Assembly (NCBI GenBank): GCA_028751875.1
Contig: CM054134.1
Location: forward strand, 72,402,606-72,466,605
Direction of reading: 5' to 3'
Length of the DNA: 64,000 bases
Source: Rapana venosa
Taxonomy: Eukaryota > Mollusca > Gastropoda > Neogastropoda > Muricidae
Shown here: positions 46,201 through 59,659 of the stretch, in pieces
How the letters are laid out: every line of letters starts with the position of its first letter
Position numbering within the stretch: position 1 is the stretch's first letter
The notes under the pieces: generated by a model
What the model was told of the DNA's origin: nothing
What the model saw: the letters and a program-made list of their open reading frames with translations, nothing else
The model's database searches: none
Program-made: the position numbers and the translations under genes

Positions 46201-49200
46201 CCCCCATCCAGTTGTCTTTGAGTGGTGGTCTGGACACTAGTCTTTTGGATGAGATGATAAACTGAGGTCTTGTGCGTAACACATTTAGCACATGTGAAAG
46301 AACTAACAGTAACAAAAGACTTGTCCCTGGCAAAATTTTGCAGAAAAGAGCCACTGTGATAGGGAAACAAATACACAAGCAGAGAGTTAAAGCAAAAAAA
46401 TAATGGGTGGTGCTGCTCTTGTGGCAAAGCACTCTACCCGGGGAGAGCAGCCTGAATTTCATGCAGAGAAACTTCCAGCTACAGGTTTCATTAGTGACAA
46501 AGTTCCCAATGTTGTTTTCAGTATCGACAAACTTGCAGTTTTTGGTTCCACTTTTCTTATTTCCCCTTAGTGTCTTACCTTGTCATCTTCTTTGATGGTC
46601 GGCAGACCCACTGATCCTCTGAAAATAAAAATACAGACATTTTATTTGATATTCTACTTATAAGGTGTTCACACACACACACGCACGCACGCATGCACAC
46701 ACACATGCACACGCACTCACACACACAAAGACATACACGCACAGTATCTATGAATAGGAGACAGCAACACACACACACATGCACGCACGCACCCAAAGAC
46801 AATACACACATGCATCTACGGATAGGAACATAGCAATACACGCACTACATACACACACTACATACACACACTACCACACACACACACACACACACACACA
46901 CACCACACACACACACACACACACACCAGAGGATCACACACACACACACACGCACACACCAGTCACCATTCACTACCACAACACCACAACACACACACAT
47001 GCACTCACACACAACACACACACACCACACACACCTACACACACACACACACTCCACACACACACACATCATCCACTGACCCTCTCTGGTGAGCTCGGTG
47101 CATCTGAGCGAAGCTGCTGTTGGGGTCAGCCAGGTCTCGCTCACACACGCGCAGGAAGTCGGCAACGGTGGCCTGCTCATACTCCTCAGCCAGATACAAC
47201 GCCGCCCGACCAAAACTGTCCTCTGCCGTTATGTCCGCTCTGTTTGCCACCAGCCACTTCACACAGTCCAGGTGACCTCTGCAACACAGCGGCAATTTCT
47301 GTTTATATATTTCACTTCGCAGGAGTTTGGGATTTACAAAAAAAAAGAAAAGGTTTGAATTTCATAAGAGTTGTAGGGAAGACAGGATCATGAGTGAAGA
47401 ACTATGGAGAAATGTGTCAAGTTGATGATCTGAAGTCTGTAGCTAGTAGCAACAGACTGCGTTGGTTTGGGCACGTTCAACGGAAAGCAGACCACCACAT
47501 CATAAAAAGAGCAATGAACTTCGTAGTGGATGGAAAGAGACCAAAGGGAAGACCTAGCAAGACCTGGGCTGCCTGTATTGCAGATGATCTTAGAGAAAGG
47601 GGCATAAATAAGGAGGAAGCTCAAAACAGAGAGAGATGGAGAAGGCTCATCAATGTCAAACCTCCAGTGGGAGAAACATGACAAAAAAGGAAGAAGATGA
47701 AGAAGAGTTGTAGGGTATTTTTAGACACTGGCCGGCCCTTACCCTGAGTAAGTTTGCAATGGAAAGACTGGACCATACAGTTGAGCATCAGCCAATGAAT
47801 GGATTTAATTATGTGTGCTGCTTAAATTGATTGACCAAAACTGTGTCTCTGGGGCCCAACAGATGGCAAGTTATAAGGATAAAAAACAAAAAAGCACGGC
47901 CCTGTCAAGTAGTCTCAAAGGTGGTGCACCTCCATAGCGTCATCATGATAATTATCATCCTCACCCTCACCGACTATCAAGCAATAAAAGAAAGGTTGTT
48001 CAGATTTGGTGGCCCTTGTCCTTGTTGCTGTAGTTTCCTGGTGACCTCAGTTTTGATTTCCCATCCACTTCTTTGCCTATGGTGAGTTGGTACTGAAGTC
48101 TTAGGGGTTTGAGTTCTATGGAAGAAGGTTACTGGAGAGAAGTTGTGGTGGTTGCTACTCTAGGTGTATGTCTCTCCCAGTCTGGCTCTGTGACTGAGCT
48201 ATTATCATCATCAGGGTACTTAGAAGCTGGCATTCTACAAAAATTGTTACAGAACAGGCATCACTGAACACCACTGAAATGACCAAGTTGCAATGCAGGG
48301 CCCCTCTTGTTGGTGGCCTCTTGGAAACCTACCACCAATTAGCATCTCATGGATTTCTGAGCCTGAGGATGCAACATGATGAGCTGCTGTGGCAGAAAAA
48401 AAAATCAGAATTGGCAGTGTAGGAACAGAAGAGCAGCAATGGCACAGAAGATGAAAAAGAAAGATGTAGAAAATACCCCAGTTATAACCTTTTGTTTTTC
48501 TTGTGTCTGAAAAAGTTCTTGCATCAAAATCTGTTAACTACAACTAATGTATGACAGACATGCCTAAGAATTAAGATGGTCTTTGTAAAAACAAATCCTT
48601 TCAATAAAAAATTCAACAACAACAAATCAGTTGTGCTCATAATGTACAATAACAATAATTATATGACTGCTGTTTGCCTAGTACAAATGCTTACGCTCTG
48701 GCCGCCAAGTGCAGAGGAGTCTGTTTATCCACAGTCTTGCATCCGATGTGCGCCCCCATCGCATTCAGAACCTGCAAGTCAAACATCACAACATTAATCA
48801 CATTGCTGGAAAACCAGATTGCTTCTGGGCATTATGATGAGTCACTATGTACATACTATGATATACACAATAGTGTACCTGATACTTACCTCTGCTGGGT
48901 ACTAAGGTACACTGGAGCATACCTCAACTTTAAAGATTTATAGTGCATAATTCAAAGGGTATGTGAAAAACCAAAAGATGCAGATATATTCCAGAATCAC
49001 CAAAGCATGCAAGTATATCATCAGACTGGCAGTGAAACCCTTTGTTCCAATACTGTGCTCAGAGAATGAGTTTGCTGCTTCACTCTGTCACTCAACAAGA
49101 TGGCATCTGCTGTGGCCACACACAGTCTTGACATATTTTGTCCATGTATAGCTGGAGAAATGCAGCTTTTTTATTGTCCTATACCTCATGAAAGCTAAGG

Positions 49201-52200
49201 AGGAAGGTGGCAGGATGGTTTAGACTTTCACCTGCCAAACAAGTAGACTGTGAGGTTCTGGGTTCAATTCCCAACCCTACCCTTTCTTCCCAATTTGACA
49301 GGAAAATCAAACTGAATGTCAAGTCTTTTGGAGCAGACTCTAAACAAGTCAGACCCATGTGCTTACGTACTTGCACATGTCAAAAGAACAAATGACAGTT
49401 GAAAATCGGAAAGAGCAGGGAGGTACCTCCTGACTGTCCTGCCAAAATTGGTAGGTTCAATTCCCAACTGTATCCCTGAAGTCAGAATGTGGCTACCTTG
49501 GTGGTGGGTTAAAAAAACAACAATCAACAGTTGCATAAACAAAAACCTCACCATTGGTGAACCTCAGAGCTCTAGCCAAAGAAAGGAAAAAGACAAATCA
49601 AGACAGAATCATACAACTGACCATGATGGCGTTGATGTGGCCATTCATGGCAGCCACATGGGTTGGAGTGTAGCCAGTAGGGGTCTCCACGTCAATGTCA
49701 TCGCGACCTGCTGATGTCAGCCACTTGATGATGTCCACATGACCGTTTGCTGCAGCCAGGTGAATGGGTGTCCACCCACTCTCATCTTTGAAGCTGTCAC
49801 ACACACAACACAAGTCCACCCACTCTCATATTTGAAGCTGTCACACACACAACACAAGTCCACCCACTCTCATCTTTGAAGCTGTCACACACACAACACA
49901 ATTCCACCCACTCTCATCTTTGAAGCTGTCACACACACACAACACAATTCCACCCACTTTGAAGCTGTCACACACACAACACAAGTCCACCCACTCTCAT
50001 CTTTGAAGCTGTCACACACACAACACAATTCCACCCACTCTTATCTTTGAAGCTGTCACACACACACAACACAATTCCACCCACTCTCATCTTTGAAGCT
50101 GTCACACACACAACACAATTCCACCCACTCTCATCTTTGAAGCTGTCACACACACAACACAAGTCCACCCACTCGCATCTTTGAAGCTGTCACACACACA
50201 ACACAATTCCACCCACTCTCATCTTTGAAGCTGTCACACACACAACACAATTCCACCCACTCTCATCTCTGAAGCTGTCACACACACAACACAATTCCAC
50301 CCACTCTCATCTTTGAAGCTGTCACACACACAACACAATTCCACCCACTCTCATCTTTGAAGCTGTCACACGCACAACACAAGTCCACCCACTCTCATCT
50401 TTGAAGCTGTCACACACACAACACAATTCCACCCACTCACATCTTTGAAGCTGTCACACACACAACACAATTCCACCCACTCTCATCTTTGAAGCTGTCA
50501 CACACACAATTCCAACCACTCTCATCTTTGAAGCTGTCACACACACAACACAATTCCACCCACTCTCATCTTTGATGCTGTCACACACACAACACAATTC
50601 CACCCACTCTCATCTTTGAAGCTGTCACACACACAACACAATTCCACCCACTCTCATCTCTGAAGCTGTCACACACACAACACAATTCCACCCACTCTCT
50701 CATCTCTGAAGCTGTCACACACACCACACAATTCCACCCACTCTCATCTCTGAAGCTGTCACACACACCACACAATTCCACCCACTCTCATCTTTGAAGC
50801 TGTCACACACACAATACAATTCCACCCACTCTCATCTCTGAAGCTGTCACAACACACAACAACACAATTCCACCCACTCTCATCTCTGAAGCTGTCACAC
50901 ACACAACACAATTCCACCCACTCTCATCTTTGAAGCTGTCACACACACACAACACAATTCCACCCACTCGCATCATTGAAGCTGTCACACACACAACACA
51001 AGTCCACCCACTCTCATCTTTGAAGCTGTCACACACACCACACAATTCCAACCACTCTCATCTTTGAAGCTGTCACACACACCACACAATTCCACCCACT
51101 CTCATCTTTGAAGCTGTCACACACACCACACAATTCCAACCACTCTCATCTTTGAAGCTGTCACACACACCACACAATTCCAACCACTCTCATCTTCAGC
51201 AGGGGACGGGATAGCCTAGTGGTTAGAACATTGCGCTCGCAATCTGACAACCTGGGTTAGATTCCCGTTCAAGGGGATATTTTCCCCTGGAATTAACATC
51301 AGTGCAGACTCCATTCTCCCCAAAAGTCCTTCTGATGAGACTATAAACCGAGGTCCAGTGTGCGAACGCACGCAGAACCTCTTGCGCACATGTTAAATCC
51401 TGTTCCACTTTTCGTAAGAGTAGGCCATTGTGTGCCGGTGGGAACAGATGACAGAATTCACTAAACCGCATACACACAGGGACTGGATGTAAAAAAGCAC
51501 ATAAGTGCTTATTCCATTATCCTTGATATAAAAGAATACAATATAAATAAAATAAAATAAATATAGATTAGTCACACACAACACCATTTTAGAAACTGTC
51601 TTATGAAATTATAAAGTATTTTGTTTTAAGCTCCAAAAAGACAGTATAAATTAATAAACTAGACAGCTTACTAACAGTGATATATATTGACCCAAAAAAA
51701 AAAGGTTCCCTTTAAGATATGTAGATGTATATGGGTAGACAAGGGATATCAATTGCAAAAACAATGGGAATTAACCACATGGAGAAAGTTAATGAAAGAG
51801 GCCCTAACAGGTTTGCAGTTATGTTGATAACCAGAATATTCTGAAGTTTTGTTTTATCCATTTTTACTGAGCTAACTGCAGCCAGGATTCAGTTAAAGAC
51901 CTAATGGCATTGTGTGTGTGTGTGTGTGTATGCGTGTGCATGTGTGTGTGTGAGTGTGTGTGCATGCATGGGTCTACACCAACGAGTGAGTATATGCATG
52001 CATCTCAGTCCAATAAAGAAAAATAGTCAATCACAAAACAGCTGACAAACAACTACTCAAAACACGGCTTACTCTTTCATTTCCGGAAACTTGTCCAAAA
52101 GTTCCTTGACTCGGTTGAGGTCCCCGATGCGACATGCGTCATGTATGGATGATCCAGACAACAACTGGCGTTCTCGTGACCGCTCCTCCTCCTTATGCTT

Positions 52201-55200
52201 TTTTTCGATGGCCTCGACTGCATCCAATCCTGCCTGTAAGACACGCCACACACCACTGCATGTAGCTCGCTCAGCTTGTGTATGCAAAAACCTCACCATT
52301 GGCGAAACTCGGAGCTCTAGCCGAGGAACAAAACAAAAACAAGAAACAAACAAACAAACACATCCCCCTCCAGAAAAACACAAACTTGTATGCATGGTAA
52401 TGTTCAAGTTTCAAAAAACACAAACGATCTTTCCAGCATTTGAATTTAACTTTCCTCACGTACATCTAACTTCTTTTACAAAACAAATCTACATTTCTTG
52501 AAGCAACCGACAGAAAACCATATCCATGACAACAGTACAGCCTAATAGGTTTTAAATATACCAAACTCTGCTGACTTTGTTTAAATCTCTACTTATTTTC
52601 TGGTACCAGCCATGCAACAACTTTTGTTTGGTTTTTTTTTTGCTGCCTCATCTTCCCTGACATTCCTGTCCTGCTGTTCCCACACCATTCACTTATATCT
52701 CTTTGCTCCAGCCATACTCAGATAAGTCATGTCATATCCCCAGGGTATGAAGTCCACAGGGAGCCCATCAATGTTAGGCTGCCATGGAGCTACTAGCCAG
52801 AGGGGCCTTGCACTGCTCCTAGGTCACTTTGGCGGTGTTCCGTCATGCTTATTCTAGACTAACATATGCAGAACATCTACAAAACCCTGACTGATGACAA
52901 TAATAGCTCAATCACGAAGCCAGACTGAATGAGTCACCCAACAGAGGTGGCAACCACCACAATATCCCCCAACAACATTCTCTTGTGAGCCTCCAACCCC
53001 AAAGGCTCTGACACAAGCTCACCAAAGGCACACAAATGTTTGGGGAAACCAACACTGAGAGCCACCAAATCAGTGACAAATTTCTTTTATTACATGATGA
53101 TCAATGATAATGAGGATGACAGAATGCTGCTGCTATGCAAGTGCATGTGCTTTGGGACTATTTGACACAGTTGTACTCTACACTTCATATCATAATATAT
53201 TCTGGCATCAACCTGGCCTGAGAGATACAGACACCTGCAGTGTTGGTTGGGTAATGTGAGGAACACTATCAAAAATTGCATCTGTAAAGTGGATGAAGCT
53301 GTGTTTTTGCTCAAATAATACCACACACACACACAAAAGACCCCTCCCCACCCCTGCCCAGAATTGAAAACAAACATCTGAAAAAAACAGCTGTAAATTC
53401 TCAACAACAAAAAAAGAACTTCAAGGTGCGGTTGGTACAGGTCTGACACCTCCCACAAATCAAAACTTACCTTATATCCAGCCAGGTACTCCAGCTCAGG
53501 TTTGCGTTCCTTGTTCCGTTCATTCAGCACCACCTCCTCCTCCACCTTCTGCGACCCTTTTTTCTTGAACTGGATAACTGTGCCCGGAGCCTTCTGTTCC
53601 TCCTTCATCCCCGCGTCTTTTTTGCTGTCCTTCGGAGTGGACGGGGCCGACATGCGAATCACCGCCTCATTGTCACTCTCCGATTCCGATTCTGAGGTAG
53701 AGGTACTGCTGTCGGACGACTCGACTCTGGACCGGTGACTCCATTTGGCCCGCATGCTGGCTTTGTCTTTCCTCTGGGTACTGGACTCGTATTCAGTGTT
53801 GGAGCTGTCAGAGTCTGAGAGGGTCCTTCGGCTTTTTTCCTGCCTACCTTCAGATTTTTCTAAGGCTGAAAAAAAACCCTGAGGCGTTTTATTGTAATGA
53901 CTGTATTGGTGATTTGTGACTATTGTTTTGTTGTTGTTGTGGTTTTGGTTAATTTCAGATAATGATTTCAATCTTTGTAGTTAAAGTATGTTGAAAGTTT
54001 AGCTAGTCCTTGATTGATAAACAAAAAGTCTGATAGCGTTCATACAAGGTATACTCTTTTAATTACTTCCACAAAAATGCACACATGTTTACATACACGT
54101 ATGTGTGTACACACACATACATGCATGCACACACACACGAAATATTAAAAGAAAATCAGTTTCCAATCCAAAACAACAAACTTTTTCTTGCAAACTGAAA
54201 GAGACAAAAGTCTCCAACCATTCTGAATCTCAAAGATTACCATATACGAACTTAAGAATTAAATTACTTTGTAGCATATCAATCATCTTGGAAATATAAC
54301 AGTACCATCTACAATACTTTCTAACATATCAATCATCTTTAAAATATGAAAGTATCATCTACAATACTTTCTAACATATCAATCCTCTTTAAAATATGAA
54401 AGTACCATCTACAATACTTTCTAACATATCAATCATCTTTAAAATATGAAAGTACCATCTACAATACTTTCTAGCATACCAATCATCTTTAAAATATTTA
54501 AGAACCATCTACAATACTTTCTAGCATACCAATCATCTTTAAAATATTTAAGAACCATCTACAATACTTTCTAGCATATCAATCATTTAAAAAATATAAC
54601 AGTACCATCTACAATACTTTGTAGTATATCAATCATCTTGGAAATATAACTGTACTATCTACAAAACTTTCTAGCATATCAATCATCATGGAAAAAAATA
54701 ACAGTACCATCTACAATATTTTCTAGCATATCAATCATTATGGAAAAATGACAGTACCATCTACAAAAGCGCGCTGCCGATCCACCGGGAGGACCCGGTA
54801 GGTCCGCTGATCGTCATCCTGACCAGACAGCCACCGCTCACAGGGGAAGTCGTAGATGCGCTTGTCCTCCATGTCATAGATGGTCACACTCTCCAGGTAC
54901 CAGGCATAATCTGTATGTGAACACAGCAAACAGTCACTGCATGTCGTAGATGGTCACACTCTCCAGGTACCAGGCATAACCTGTATGTGAACACAGCAAA
55001 CAGTCACTGCATGTCGTAGATGGTCACACTCTCCAGGTACCAGGCATAACCTGTATGTGAACACAGCAAACAGTCACTGCATGTCGTAGATGGTCACACT
55101 CTCCAGGTACCAGGCATAACCTGTATGTGAACACAGCAAACAGTCACTGCATGTCGTAGATGGTCACACTCTCCAGGTACCAGGCATAACCTGTATGTGA

Positions 55201-58200
55201 ACATAGCAAACAGTCACTGCAAAGTACTTGCCGCTTTGAAATCTTCATGATGAGTTTGTTTTGCACAAAATTGCTGTGTTAATGTTCCAAGCTTTTAAAG
55301 TGTTTCGATTTTCAATTTGTTGTTATGTCTGTTGATGTTGTGGTTGTATGTGTCATGAAAAGCCATATGATAGTTAAAGCCTTTACCATCATGACAGAAT
55401 GTTCTTACTCATTCTTTGCGTCATATTTTTCCTATATACATGTAGACAGTGACATGTCTAAGTGCAGTGCTCACGAGGAATTGGATTCAAAACTCAATCT
55501 CAGTGTCAGCAGTTTTGTTGGTTGTTAATGACTACCCTTCCTTCCACCCCCAGACTAGAATCCCTTTGACAAACAGCTGGCAGTAAGCATACAATGGGTG
55601 GGGCAGCAAATGGGAGTAAAAGACTGTTCAAAATGAACTTGTTTAAAATCTTACATCTATCGTGCAAATCTATATCAAGATGATTGCCTTCTAAGGACTG
55701 ATAGCCTACACCAATTCTACCATTTGCTTAGTACAAAAATCTGCAGATCATGAGGTGAAAAGGAAAAAGAATCAAAGTTTCCAATGTGGAGGTAAGGCAA
55801 CTAAAAAATTCTGCAGTGAGAAATGTTACTTACCTATTGAAGTTACTTTTTTCTTTATTTGTTCAAGATACCATCACAACTGTCTGATAGCACTAAGATC
55901 TTAAACTTGTAAGGTTAATTATTTTTGTCACTTATTGGAATCAGTCACACTGGAAACATTCTGCCATAAATGTTTTAAGTGAAGGATTCTGTTTGACAGT
56001 CACACAATGAAAAACTAGATGTGAAAAGGACTCTTACTGAGCTGAGCTCTGTCATGGCCAATCTTGATCTTTCTCATCGTGCCGACATGGTGAGCAGCCA
56101 CCATGAACAGATCCTCCTGTGGACACAACCACACACATGCATGTACGCATGCACACGCACATGAACACACACACATGCACACACACACACCCACCCATGC
56201 ACACACACACATATCCAAAGGTACTCAGTCCCTGAATAAACTGAATGTGCTCAGTTAACAAAGATACTGTAATGCTGTATCATATTCATTGGAAAGCAAC
56301 AACATTGAAACATCTTATGTTGACATTGTTTCTTGGATAAGTGATCTTGCGATCTTAAAGCAGCTCACTTCTCTAACTAACAAAAAGTATCTGTGCTGCA
56401 AATAGCCCCCCCCCCCCCCCCACCCCCTCTCACCCAGTCCCTCAGTTAGATCAAGAGTTGTGGGGGAAGAATGTGGGGATACATGTGTAGCTTGACTCAT
56501 CTCTCTCTCTCTCACCCCCCCCCCCCCCCCCCACCCCCCACACACACACACAGAGGGGACAGGATAGCCTGGTTGGTTTCAAGCACTGCGCATTGCGCTT
56601 GTGATCTGCTGACCCAGATTCTAATCCAATTCAAATGGGGTTTTGCCCTGGAGTTAACATCAGTGCTGACTCCACTCCTCCTAAAAGTTCTTCAGATGAC
56701 TCTATAAACTGAGGTTCTGTGTGCGGACGCCTACAGAACATCTTGTGCATACATTAAAACCTGTTCCACTTTTTGGAAGAGTTGGCCATTGTGTGCCAGT
56801 TGGGAATGGATGACAAAATTGACAAAACCACACACACACACAGAGGAACTGGATGTAAAAAACCCACATGGGTTCTTATTCCATTATTCTCGAAATAAAA
56901 GAATAAATAAATCCTTACAATAAAAGAATAAGAAAAATAAAATAAATACCACCCCCCTCCTTCAGACACACATAGAAAATGAACGAAATGCACACAACAC
57001 ACAAAAACTGACTATAACCAAACCTGTCTCACCTTTCCCCTCTGGAACTTGATCTTGTTGTGTTTGGAGGCGGCCAGCTTGATGGCCGGGGTGCGGCCCT
57101 TTTCTCCGTAGATGGTGATGTTGACCTCGGCGCTGGTGCTGGCTCCGATGCGGTCGCCGGTCCTCACGTAGATCTGGTACTCTCCCCACGGCCCCTTCTT
57201 CACCTCCTCTTCATTCTGCACCAGACGCATCACGAACAGTTCAAGTTCTCTCTTTGTATACGTCGATGTAAAATCCTCATAGCTGTCAAGTTCCCCCCAC
57301 TTTCAGCTACTCTCAGCTGCTATCCATTCTATCTACCCCATCTCAGCCCAGCTGGTGCTAATGATAGCAGGAAGTGACCACACTTGGACTTGGTAAAAGG
57401 AAGGGTCACACCAATTTTAGCACTGGGCCCTGGACCCTTGCTGGATTTGTGCTCTGTGTACTGCATGCGGCACACAGAAATATGGATGGTATGTATGAAG
57501 ACTCCTAAAACAGAAGCAGGATTCACAACAAGCGCTTCATGCGATTCTGTAATCTTGTGACCTTGCCTGGTGGATAGAAACATGAGCAGGGTTCTCTAAA
57601 GGTCAATCTGCAGCCAGACTGAGCGTGTCTGAGCGTACTAGACACTGGGTAACTACCACAACCTCAAACTTTGGTTATGACTCTTTTCTTGTCATTAACT
57701 CCATTTTAAGTTTGCAGTTTGCTTGTTTCAGGAAATGATACTCCCACAACTGAAAAGTGACCTTGACCCGAGTCAGTGACCTTGACCTGAATCAGTAGCT
57801 ACTGAGATCTGATTCCAACAGAATGTGTCCGTGACAAAATTCTGTAGAAAAAACCCCCACTCTGATAGGAAAACAAATACATATAAAGACAGGAAAAAAA
57901 TAACGGGTGGCACTGCTCTTGTGGTGCTGCGCGCTCCCCGGAGAGAGCAGACGATTTTCATGCAGAGAAATCTGCCATGACTTAAAGTGGTATAAAATAA
58001 CATAAAAAAATAATAAATACTCCAACCCACATCACCACCTGTACTCACATGGTCATACTCATCCAGCAGGTGGCGGTCAGTCTGGCTGCCCATCTCGTAC
58101 TTGCGCGGGGACTGCCTGGTGACCTTGACCTCATCCCGGATCTTTTCGGCGGGCATGTTGATGATGGTCCGCTGCTTGTGTTTGGAGCTGGGTCGCTCAA

Positions 58201-59053
58201 CGGCCGGGGGAGGCGTCGGGGGTTTGGGTGGGGGAGGGGGAGGCCTGGGGGGTGGCTGGGCGCTCTCGTCAGTGGCGGTGCTGGAGGTGGGGGAGGGGGA
58301 ACGTCGGTATCTCAGGAACGACCGCCTGCACACAGCGGTGGGTGGGTGGGCCCGCAGTTCAGTGTGATATGAAAAAAGGGTTAGATTCATTCTTTCCAGA
58401 CTTAGTGCTATATAATACAGTCGATGTATCATGATGAATCTAAATGATGGAGAAACTAGCTGTTGTTGCGGTATTGTTGTTATTATTACTGTTGATCTGA
58501 CAGTTTGGCTCAGCAGGAAGAGGATGGGGGACTGGCGGTCCTGAGGTGACAAACAGTGCACCAGTTTAGAAAGCATGAAGCTGAGGGTTTGATCCTCGTT
58601 CCAAACTTCTTGCTCCAACACCTTGAGTGGTGGTCTGGGTGCTAGTCTTTTGGATGCGATAATAAACTGAAGTCCCATGTGCAACACATATTCAGCTCAT
58701 ATTAAAGAACCCATAGCGACAAGAGAGTTGTCCCTGATAAGATTATGTAGAAAGAAAAAACAGTGGTGGTCTGAGTGCCAGTCTACTGGATGAGATAATA
58801 GTCTGAAGTCCCATGTGCAACACATATTTAGCTCATGTTAAAGAACCCACAGGAACTAGAGAGTTGTTCCTGGCAAAATTCTGTACAAAGAAAAAGCCAT
58901 TCTGACAGAAAAATAAAGTATGTACAGACAGTAAAAATGAAAGAAAAAAGGTGGGTGGTAATCCTCTTGTGGTAAAGCATTCTCACCAGAGACAGCTGAC
59001 TGACTATAACACTGAGAAATCTGCTGTGACAGAAACTAGAGTACAAAGATGTG

Positions 59054-59147
<94 letters not shown>

Positions 59148-59563
59148 CCAGTTCAAGACAATTGCTGTCCCAGATCAAAAGAAAGGAACAAATTTCAACT
59201 GTCTTGATTAATAATTATATTTCCATGTGAAAGTGAACTTGCTTTAAAACATAGAAAAAGAGAGATTCAACTACTATTGTGTCAGTTGTTAACTTTAACC
59301 AGTCAAATTACAAAACACATGCATGCGCACACACACACACACACACATGTACACCCACAAACACACTTACACACAAACACAGCACTGACACCTCACCTTG
59401 GCATCTTGTCCAGGTAACTATCATCGTAAGCCTGCAACATGCAATAAAATACAAAAAGATGTGACCAGTCTGACCACACTACACTTCTCTCTCTTCACAG
59501 TAACAGCCTTGCAGTGTAACCTTTATATATATACACACACACAAACCCACACACATGGACCAG

Positions 59564-59596
<33 letters not shown>

Positions 59597-59618
59597 GACA
59601 CACACACACACACGCGTG

Positions 59619-59659
<41 letters not shown>

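Noticed and set aside
54738..54757. Reading exon 6 on to the stop after VDGTVIFP as a protein end
   Set aside because: A donor at 54757 gives the exact phase needed for exon 7, and the downstream ankyrin exons continue the gene.
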